Part shown: positions 6,990 through 13,643 of the stretch, piece by piece
Numbering within the stretch: the first letter of the stretch is position 1
How the letters are laid out: each line of letters begins with the position of its first letter
NCBI GenBank assembly: GCA_012799545.1
Contig: JAAZLA010000179.1
Span: forward strand, 1-15,878
DNA length: 15,878 nt
Source: Treponema sp.
GTDB lineage: Bacteria > Spirochaetota > Spirochaetia > Treponematales > Treponemataceae
Direction: 5' to 3'
Position numbers and translations under genes: made by a program
The notes under the pieces: model-generated
The model's input: the letters and a program-made list of their open reading frames with translations, nothing else
Told to the model about the DNA's origin: nothing
Database searches by the model: none

Positions 6990-8039
6990 TTAGTCTTCAA
7001 AGACAAGCGCTTCTTCTTGAGCTAAAAAAGCAGGTTTTTCGAGTGCCTCAACGCGACCGATTATACGCGCTTCTTCGCCATGCTGTTTAAAAGTTTCGAC
7101 TATAGATGCAGCTTTTTTTGCATCGACTGCAAGCACAAAACCAATGCCCATATTGAAGGTATGGTACATTCTATCGGAATTTGCGCCACGTTTTACAAGC
7201 TCATCAAAGATAGGAAGTATTTTCCAGGATTTCTTTTTTATCACCACGCGATGCAAAAACTGTCCTTCATTATTTTTGGGGAACATGCGAGGAATATTTT
7301 CATAAAAACCACCGCCGGTTACGTGCACCATGCCATGCACCGCCTTTTTGTATTTTTCTAAGACAGCAAGAACAGGTTTTACATAAATCTTTGTTGGCTC
7401 CAAAAGCACTTCACCGATTGTTGTTCCTTCAAATGCGGTGTCGAAGTCGTTTACCAGTTTACGCACGAGAGAAAAGCCATTTGAATGAACTCCACTCGAC
7501 GCCAAACCGATGAGGACATCACCCGCCTGTATTTTATCCCCGGTAACAATTTTTTTCTTATCGATAATGCCGACTCCAAAGCCAGCTATGTCGTACTTCC
7601 CTTCGTCGTAAAAACCGGGCATCTCAGCAGTTTCTCCACCGAGCAAGGCGCAACCCGTTTGTAAGCAGCCCTCGCTAATGCCCTTTACCAAGTCAGCTGC
7701 TATCTCTGAGTCGAGTTTTCCACAGGCAATATAATCTAAAAAATACAGCGGTTTTGCCCCTGTGCAAAGAATATCGTTGACACTCATGGCAACACAATCA
7801 ATACCGACTGTATCGTATTTTTTCATAGCAAAGGCAATATCGAGTTTTGTTCCCACGCCATCTGTACCACTCACCATCACAGGATTTTTTATCCCCTTGG
7901 GAACAGCAAACATACCAGCAAAACTACCAAGCCCGTTGAGAACTCCCGGAATCATCGTCGCCTTTGCAAAATCCTTGTATTTTGAAACAGCCTTATAGCC
8001 TTCTTCTATATCTACACCAGCATCTTTATAATCAACCAT
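6990..8039 (-). CDS. purM: Phosphoribosylformylglycinamidine cyclo-ligase (AIR synthetase)
   Basis: The 349-residue enzyme makes AIR from FGAM with ATP. It begins VDYKDAGVDIEEGY, the conserved PurM N-terminus, and carries SGTDGVGTKL at 57-66, AMSVNDILCTGA at 84-95, LGGETAEMPGFY at 133-144 and LASSGVHSNGFS at 179-190. These are the ATP and substrate-binding signatures of the family. Length is as expected (E. coli 345). AGGTGG lies a few bases before the ATG, supporting this start. It is third in the pur operon, 59 bases after purF and 14 before purN. No anomaly was seen. Confidence 0.97.
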   Translation of the reverse strand: MVDYKDAGVDIEEGYKAVSKYKDFAKATMIPGVLNGLGSFAGMFAVPKGIKNPVMVSGTDGVGTKLDIAFAMKKYDTVGIDCVAMSVNDILCTGAKPLYFLDYIACGKLDSEIAADLVKGISEGCLQTGCALLGGETAEMPGFYDEGKYDIAGFGVGIIDKKKIVTGDKIQAGDVLIGLASSGVHSNGFSLVRKLVNDFDTAFEGTTIGEVLLEPTKIYVKPVLAVLEKYKKAVHGMVHVTGGGFYENIPRMFPKNNEGQFLHRVVIKKKSWKILPIFDELVKRGANSDRMYHTFNMGIGFVLAVDAKKAASIVETFKQHGEEARIIGRVEALEKPAFLAQEEALVFED

Positions 8040-8098
8040 ATCTACCCACCTTTTCTATTTTCCTGCATCCACAGTCTTTGTGTTTTTGCCCATCGTTT

Positions 8099-9637
8099 TT
8101 AGTCGCCATTTGTATTTAGTCCTGCCATGGGAACTGCAATCGGATATTTACCCGTAAAACAACCCTTGCAATAGCCATAGTTTTTTTCATCGATACCCTT
8201 CAAAGCTTCAAGCATTCCTTCAATCGAAATAAAAGCAAGAGAGTCCGCGCCTATTTGCTCCTTCGTTTTTTCAAGGCTAAAATTTGAAGAAATAAGGTCC
8301 TGGCGACTCGGCGTGTCAATGCCAAAATAACAGGGAAATTTTACCGGCGGAGATGAAATGCGAAAATGCACTTCCTTTGCCCCTGCGCGACGCAAAATCT
8401 CGATGAGCCGTCGACTCGTCGTGCCGCGAACAATCGAATCATCGATGACAACAACGCGTTTTCCTTCAACATCGCTTTTTAGAACATTGAGTTTTACAAA
8501 GACAATATTTTCTCTTGAACTTTGTGCAGGTGCAATAAAGGAGCGCCCGATGTATTTATTTTTTACAATGCCCATCGCATAGGGAATGCCGCTCGCATTT
8601 GCATAGCCCATGGCAGCTCCCAAGCCGGAATCGGGAACCCCAACAACGACGTCAGCATCGACATGGCTTTCCTTCGCAAGCACCGCCCCCATTCGAAGAC
8701 GAGCTTCTTGCACAGCGATACCGTCCATAATGGAATCTGGACGGGCAAAATAAATATATTCAAAAACACAGGTGTGTTTTGCCGTTTGCTCACCAAAATC
8801 AAAGGAGAGCACCCCGTCCTTATTGATTATAATAATTTCACCGGGACGAATATCGCGAACGAGCTCAGCACCAATGGCATCGAGGGCAGAGCTTTCACTT
8901 GCGAGAACCCAGCCGTTTTCAAGTTGCCCCAAACAAAGCGGACGAATACCGTGAGTGTCGCGTGCGCCGATGAGAGAATTTTCTGTCATCACTACAAGGG
9001 AAAATGAACCCTTTATCATTTGAATCGTGTCAGTTAAAGCCCTGTCCAAGCCCTTTTTATAACTTTTTGCTATAAGCTTTATAATAACTTCAGAATCACT
9101 GGTAGAAACAAAGGTTGAACCCGTTTCTTCAAGAAATTCTTTTATTTGCTCATAGTTTACGAGACTCCCGTTATGAGAAACCGCAATAGTTCCCAGCTTT
9201 GAGCGATTCACAAAGGGTTGCACATTTTCTATGTGAACATTATTTGTTGTTTCATACAAAACATGACCGCAGGCTATATTTCCCGAGAGCCCTTGTAATT
9301 TATTTTCTTTGAAAACTTCTGCAACAAGTCCAAGCCCGCGAATTTGTTCTACTTCGCCATTATTAGAAACAGCAATTCCTGCAGATTCTTGCCCACGGTG
9401 TTGCAAGGCATGTAAACCGTAATAGGCCAACTTTGCCGCATTTTGCCCGAGCAGCTCTTTTGATTGTATCTTTGTTTTGGTTTTGCTATCAGCCGCTATC
9501 TCAGTATTTTCAGAGCAGCCTTCAGTATTTAGAAAAATACCGATAACACCACATTTATCCTTGAGCTTATCTTCTGCATTTTCATCGATTGCTTGCGAAA
9601 GCATATTTTTTTTAAAATCAGCTTGATTTATATTCAT
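8099..9637 (-). CDS. purF: Amidophosphoribosyltransferase, Fe-S propeptide type
   Basis: The 512-residue enzyme converts PRPP and glutamine to phosphoribosylamine, the first step of purine synthesis. Cys29 (KCGVIGIF) is the expected N-terminal nucleophile, so a 28-residue propeptide must be removed, against 11 in B. subtilis as I recall. Cysteines 290, 436, 490 and 493 fit the four 4Fe-4S ligands of the B. subtilis-type enzyme. The PRPP loop VVVIDDSIVRGTTS is at 395-408 and the glutaminase SHNG at 154-157. Two oddities appear: about 27 extra hydrophilic residues at 37-63, and GHVLYETT at 124-131 where GHVRYxT is usual. The start is supported by AGGA 7 nt upstream; Met12 has no such site. It lies 42 bases after purE. 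Confidence 0.96.
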   Translation of the reverse strand: MNINQADFKKNMLSQAIDENAEDKLKDKCGVIGIFLNTEGCSENTEIAADSKTKTKIQSKELLGQNAAKLAYYGLHALQHRGQESAGIAVSNNGEVEQIRGLGLVAEVFKENKLQGLSGNIACGHVLYETTNNVHIENVQPFVNRSKLGTIAVSHNGSLVNYEQIKEFLEETGSTFVSTSDSEVIIKLIAKSYKKGLDRALTDTIQMIKGSFSLVVMTENSLIGARDTHGIRPLCLGQLENGWVLASESSALDAIGAELVRDIRPGEIIIINKDGVLSFDFGEQTAKHTCVFEYIYFARPDSIMDGIAVQEARLRMGAVLAKESHVDADVVVGVPDSGLGAAMGYANASGIPYAMGIVKNKYIGRSFIAPAQSSRENIVFVKLNVLKSDVEGKRVVVIDDSIVRGTTSRRLIEILRRAGAKEVHFRISSPPVKFPCYFGIDTPSRQDLISSNFSLEKTKEQIGADSLAFISIEGMLEALKGIDEKNYGYCKGCFTGKYPIAVPMAGLNTNGD

Positions 9638-9679
9638 TTTTACATCCTACTCATACATCACTTTCAACTAAAAAAAGCC

Positions 9680-10177
9680 CTACAAATCGACACCACAAGC
9701 ACCGTTTTGCAAAGCTTCATCCACCAGTTTTTTTCGAAAGGAAATGAGTTTTTCTTTTAAGTCTGCATCAGAAAGTGCGAGTATTTGAAGCGCAAGATAG
9801 GCCGCATTTTCTGCATTGTTTATACCAACAGTCGCCACTGGAATTTGCTTTGGCATTTGTACTATGGAAAAAAGAGCATCCATGCCAGCTAAGCCATTCG
9901 ATTGCGGACTCCTGCATTCAAGCGGAATACCTATGACAGGGAGAATCGTATGAGAGGCGATGACACCGGGAAGATGCGCGGCGAGACCAGCACCTGCAAT
10001 AATTACTTGACAAGCTTCAGCCTCAACTTCACGAATGCGTTCTTTGAGGAGATCTCCACTTCTATGTGCTGATAAAACAAAGGCTTTGTAGGAAACATCG
10101 AATGCTTTTAAAACATCCCCAGCCTTTTTCATAATTTCTGTGTCGGATTTTGAACCGAAAAATAATGCGACTTTCAT
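9680..10177 (-). CDS. purE: 5-(carboxyamino)imidazole ribonucleotide mutase, class I type
   Basis: The 165-residue protein is a full-length PurE. It shows GSKSDTEIM at 8-16, SAHRSG at 36-41 with the catalytic His38, AGAGLAAHLPGV at 61-72 and SIVQMPKQIPVATV at 104-117. These motifs match class I enzymes (N5-CAIR to CAIR, normally working with PurK). They differ from the class II AIR carboxylase of Treponema denticola, which lacks the GAGxAAHLPG and QMPxGIPVxT signatures. About five extra residues lie in the loop after GIPL (ECRSPQSNG). No purK is in the window. It is first in the pur operon and has no Shine-Dalgarno sequence. Its -10 box is only 6 nt from the ATG, suggesting a leaderless mRNA. 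Confidence 0.95.
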   Translation of the reverse strand: MKVALFFGSKSDTEIMKKAGDVLKAFDVSYKAFVLSAHRSGDLLKERIREVEAEACQVIIAGAGLAAHLPGVIASHTILPVIGIPLECRSPQSNGLAGMDALFSIVQMPKQIPVATVGINNAENAAYLALQILALSDADLKEKLISFRKKLVDEALQNGACGVDL

Positions 10178-10183
10178 TTACAG

Positions 10184-10212
10184 ATATTAACATAAAAAAA
10201 GCCTTTCTTCAA
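10184..10212 (-). promoter_or_regulatory. Probable promoter of the pur operon, leaderless arrangement
   Basis: On the minus strand TTGAAG (10212-10207), 17 nt, TAATAT (10189-10184), then 6 nt to the purE ATG. Each box matches consensus at four of six positions with ideal spacing. Transcription would begin at or next to the start codon. This leaves no room for a purine riboswitch or ribosome site, and I see neither. Confidence 0.5.
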
Positions 10213-10244
10213 GACACAGGGAGACCATGATTTTTTTCCATAGA

Positions 10245-10273
10245 TTGACAGAGCAAGCCCCTCATGATAAAAT
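10245..10273 (+). promoter_or_regulatory. Sigma-70 promoter of the PpiD-like/DUF115 unit
   Basis: Perfect -35 TTGACA (10245-10250), 17 nt, -10 TAAAAT (10268-10273), with TG one base before the -10 (extended -10). The predicted start is near 10280, giving a leader of about 34 nt that contains AAGGAA before the ATG at 10314. It lies back to back with the pur promoter in the 136-base divergent gap. Confidence 0.75.
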
Positions 10274-10313
10274 AATAGAATATGCATCTTAAATAATAAG
10301 GAATCGTTCTATT

Positions 10314-11822
10314 ATGGATAACAAAAAAACAATCAATACAAAAAAGACACAAAAATCTGGCACGAAGCTCTTTTACACCATTGGCTCTATCGTTATTTTA
10401 GTTTTAGCTGCCCTCGCCTTTGTTCTTATCCCCGCCCTTACCACTACAGGTAGCAGAGATGAAATTATCGTAGGAAGCTGGAATAAAAAACCTATAAAAT
10501 ACGTAGCAAACTCCGACTTCACTAGAAATGTCGAATACTATAGCAATTACTACAAGCAACAGGGCTATGAAGTAAATGATCAAAACTTTTATACCATTCT
10601 CGACCATGCTTTTACCGCAACTGTTTTAAACAGAGCAATTATCGATGAGGTTGATAAAGCAGGTTATATACCTTCGCAAAACACCATAAACAGAGAACTC
10701 CTCCCCTATTTTTACGATACTGAAGGAAACTATTCCGCAAAAATCTTTCGAGATACTCCTGATAGCAAAAAAATCGAATACAAAAAAAATATCATTGAAA
10801 ACCTAAAATACAGAACCTATGTCATGGATCATTTTGCGCAAACAAAGGTTCCCTACTACGGCTTAAAATCTGCAAAAAATGAAAGTGTTGCTTTGGCAAA
10901 GATGAATGCCTACAAAAAAGGCTTTGACTATGTTGCATTTTCAACAGACGATTATCCACTATCACAAGCGCGCAATTTTGCAAACGAAAACCCTGATTTA
11001 TTTACCGAATACAGTTTTTCAGTTATTTCTTTTGACACTGAAGCACAAGCAAAATCTGTACGAAAGCAACTCGAACAAAACGAAATAACCTTTTTTGATG
11101 CTGTGGAAAACTTTTCTACAAAAAATTATAGCGGGGATGATGGTATTTTTACTTATACCTATCAGTATCAAATAAAACCGCTACTCGCAAGTGAAGAAGA
11201 ACTCAAATCCGTTTTGGCAACTGAAGTAGATAGCCTCAGCCCCATCGTTAAAACGTCAAATACCTACTCAATCTTTAAGGCAAATAAAAACCCAAAACAA
11301 GCTGATTTTACAACAGACGCAAGCCTCGATATTGTTTTAAATTATTTAAAACAATATGAAATGGGGCGCGTACAGGATTATTTTATAAGCCTTGCAAATG
11401 ATTTTTCTCTCAACGCAAGTCTCGGAAACTTTGCAGGAGCTGCAGAAAAATTTAACAGAGAAGTTAAATCACTCGAGCCCTTTGCATTGAACTATGGCAA
11501 TTCAGAATTACTCTATGCAGTACCTAGTTCTAGCGATGGCCTACTCTACGGCGCAGAAAGAAATGAAAGTTTCTTAAAGACCGCTTTTTCCTTGGAAGAA
11601 GGCGAGGTTTCTGCCCCTATTATTCTCGGTTCAAATGTTCTTGTTTTACAATGCACTGAAGAACAAAATGAGCTAAGCGAAAGTGAGCTTGAAAATTATA
11701 CATATATCTATGCATATTACGCTGGACAATATAACGAAAATTCTTTTTATAATTATTTTTTAAGTAGCGATAAAACAGTAAACAATGTTTTTGCTACCTA
11801 TCTAAAGTATTTTTACCAATAA
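10314..11822 (+). CDS. Membrane-anchored SurA/PpiD-like protein with degenerate parvulin domain
   Basis: The 502-residue product has a Lys-rich cytoplasmic N-terminus, one transmembrane helix (about 18-40) and a long periplasmic part, the topology of PpiD. Residues about 50-130 resemble a SurA-type N-terminal chaperone region (FYTILDHAFTATVLNRAIIDE, NTINRELLPYF). Residues about 234-325 follow the parvulin plan (EAQAKSVRKQLEQNEITFFDAVENFS, later LSPIVKTSNTYSIFKANK), but the HILV start of active parvulins reads FSVISF. Isomerase activity is therefore doubtful. A second segment near the C-terminus (AFSLEEGEVSAPIILGSNVLVLQ) echoes the end of a parvulin fold. A chaperone role for exported proteins is the likely job. 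It is followed after 15 bases by the DUF115 gene. Assignment rests on topology and motif shape. Confidence 0.75.
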   Translation: MDNKKTINTKKTQKSGTKLFYTIGSIVILVLAALAFVLIPALTTTGSRDEIIVGSWNKKPIKYVANSDFTRNVEYYSNYYKQQGYEVNDQNFYTILDHAFTATVLNRAIIDEVDKAGYIPSQNTINRELLPYFYDTEGNYSAKIFRDTPDSKKIEYKKNIIENLKYRTYVMDHFAQTKVPYYGLKSAKNESVALAKMNAYKKGFDYVAFSTDDYPLSQARNFANENPDLFTEYSFSVISFDTEAQAKSVRKQLEQNEITFFDAVENFSTKNYSGDDGIFTYTYQYQIKPLLASEEELKSVLATEVDSLSPIVKTSNTYSIFKANKNPKQADFTTDASLDIVLNYLKQYEMGRVQDYFISLANDFSLNASLGNFAGAAEKFNREVKSLEPFALNYGNSELLYAVPSSSDGLLYGAERNESFLKTAFSLEEGEVSAPIILGSNVLVLQCTEEQNELSESELENYTYIYAYYAGQYNENSFYNYFLSSDKTVNNVFATYLKYFYQ

Positions 11823-11837
11823 ACTGAGGATACCTAG

Positions 11838-13607
11838 ATGAGCCCTGATAAGCATAGCAACAAAAGGCTTTCCTCAGGGCAGCCCTCTTTAGAACGAGAG
11901 GATGCAGATATACAAAAGATTGAAACGAAAAACGGTTTTACTGTTTTATATAAAAATCGCTACTTATATTCTCGCTTTGATGCAAAAAAAAATTCAGAGA
12001 GGCTCGTGCAATCTTTAGAAATAAAAGGTGAGAGCCTCTTTTTTATTTTTTCACCACTTCTCGGTCATGGCTTAGACTTATTGTTTGAAAAAATATCGAG
12101 CGATTCTTTTGTCTTAGCTATTGAAACAGATCCCCTCCTCTATGCCTTTTCACTACAACACATCAACAAAAAACTTCTAGAAAAAAAGAATTTTCTCTAT
12201 CTCTTCCTCGAAGAAAAAATGACGGGAATAAAAGAACTACTAGAAAAAATAGACCATCTTGTACAGAGCGAGCAAGGCTACGCTTTTCGACGTCTCGTAC
12301 CACTGGAACTCAGCAGTACTTGCATACAAAAAGAATTTCAAAATACCTGCACGCAATATATAGATTTGTACATAAATCAATTTTGGCGAAATAGAATAAC
12401 GCTTGTTAAACTGGGGCGACTCTATGCAAAAAATATCTTTCAAAACCTTGCCCTCCTATCCCAAGCAGAGACAATAAAATCTGCGACAATAGAAAAACCC
12501 ATCCTTGTTTTAGGAGCAGGTCCCTCGCTCGAAGAAAATATTGCAATAATACAAGCATTTCAAAAGCACTTTTTTATAATCGCTGTCGACACCGCTTTGG
12601 CATATCTACACAAACAAAAGATAGGCATAGACCTCTGCCTCGTCATGGAACCACAGTTGATAAACCAAAAAGCCTTTCTCGCTGTAAAAAACACAAAGAT
12701 ACCGCTTCTCGCCGATCTTTGTAGTTATCCTGCAACACAAAAAATCCTTAATGGACCGCTTTCGTTTTTCTTTTCAGAATACGCTTCACTGCAATTTTTA
12801 CAAAACCTTGAAAAAAATTCGGGCATTCAAAAATACAGGGCACTTGGCTCCGTAGGTTTAGTTGCGGTAGAAACTGCTTTAAAACTGCGTAAAAAAAACA
12901 CTGCAATCTTTTTTACAGGCTTAGATTTCTCCTACCAGCTCGGCAAGACACATACAAAAGAAACGCCTTCTCATCACGCCCGACTCTTCGAAGCAACACG
13001 GCTCAAGCCTGCAGAGAATATTGGGCTCGTTGAAAACAAGATAGGAGACGGACTCTATACAAATCCCGCTTTGGAAAATTATGCAAGACTTTTTGATGAC
13101 CTCTATGCGGAGGAAAACGAATTATATATGCTCTCTGAAATAAGCATCATTCGAAAAATAAAAAAAATCTCTCTTGAGGATTTTAAAATATGGATAGAAA
13201 ATAAAACCGGTCAAACAGATACTAGTCAAACAGATACTATAGAAAAAAACGAAAAAATAGAGTCGCGTTTTTTTGAAACAGATACTGAAACAGATACTGT
13301 AGAAAAAACAAAAAGAAAGGATGCGATTATTGATTTTTTGGAAAATGAAATAAAAAAGCTCTCTGTTTTATCGAGCCTTCTAGAAAGCATAAAACCAGAG
13401 CTAACAAACTCTCAGCTAGATGAAAATCTTCAAAAGGAAATAAGAAAAAAGCTTCTCGGCTTAGAATATCTTTACATACATTTTCCAGAAGCATACAAAA
13501 AACCAGATATAAGTTCCTCATTTATCTCACGGCTAAAAGGAGAAACATCTTTTTTTCTAAAAATTATCGAAAAGTCTCTCGATAGAATTAAGAGTGAGCA
13601 TTTTTAA
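11838..13607 (+). CDS. DUF115 / motility-accessory-factor (Maf)-like protein
   Basis: The 589-residue cytoplasmic protein has the DUF115 (MptE-like) core at about 210-400. It starts with VLGAGPSLEENI (GAGPSL at 226-231), a nucleotide-binding-like loop, followed by IAVDTALAYLHKQKIGIDLCLVMEPQ, LGSVGLVAVETALKLRKKN and FFTGLDFSY. This family includes Maf proteins tied to flagellin glycosylation in Campylobacter and other motile bacteria; treponemal flagellins are known to be glycosylated. The N-terminal 200 residues are less conserved (SPLLGHGLDLLFEKI resembles the usual pre-domain). A Thr/Asp-rich repeat linker at about 455-490 precedes a helical C-terminus. GAGG lies 8 nt before the ATG. No flagellin gene is in view, so the sugar-transfer role is inferred. 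Confidence 0.82.
   Translation: MSPDKHSNKRLSSGQPSLEREDADIQKIETKNGFTVLYKNRYLYSRFDAKKNSERLVQSLEIKGESLFFIFSPLLGHGLDLLFEKISSDSFVLAIETDPLLYAFSLQHINKKLLEKKNFLYLFLEEKMTGIKELLEKIDHLVQSEQGYAFRRLVPLELSSTCIQKEFQNTCTQYIDLYINQFWRNRITLVKLGRLYAKNIFQNLALLSQAETIKSATIEKPILVLGAGPSLEENIAIIQAFQKHFFIIAVDTALAYLHKQKIGIDLCLVMEPQLINQKAFLAVKNTKIPLLADLCSYPATQKILNGPLSFFFSEYASLQFLQNLEKNSGIQKYRALGSVGLVAVETALKLRKKNTAIFFTGLDFSYQLGKTHTKETPSHHARLFEATRLKPAENIGLVENKIGDGLYTNPALENYARLFDDLYAEENELYMLSEISIIRKIKKISLEDFKIWIENKTGQTDTSQTDTIEKNEKIESRFFETDTETDTVEKTKRKDAIIDFLENEIKKLSVLSSLLESIKPELTNSQLDENLQKEIRKKLLGLEYLYIHFPEAYKKPDISSSFISRLKGETSFFLKIIEKSLDRIKSEHF
13211..13298 (+). repeat. In-frame short tandem repeats in the DUF115 gene
   Basis: AAACAGATACT occurs four times: two 15-nt units (13211-13240) and two 12-nt units (13275-13298). 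Each pair is followed by TAGAAAAAA, so the whole block is itself doubled. It encodes QTDTSQTDT and ETDTETDT. Unit lengths are multiples of three, so copy changes keep the frame. It separates the core domain from the helical C-terminus. Confidence 0.85.
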
Positions 13608-13643
13608 AAATGGTTTTTTGCAAAGTTTAAAAAAAGCGTTTAT

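Noticed and set aside
8040..8098. Regulatory element or small gene between purF and purM
   Set aside because: The 59-base gap shows only a ribosome site for purM and no stable stem, repeat or promoter pair.
8522..9007. 161-residue plus-strand open frame opposite purF
   Set aside because: The antisense purF frame has clear catalytic and Fe-S motifs throughout. This frame shows no domain or ribosome site and is a shadow.
13608..13643. Bidirectional intrinsic terminator between the DUF115 gene and lepA
   Set aside because: The gap has A and T runs but no GC-bearing stem; a convincing hairpin could not be drawn.
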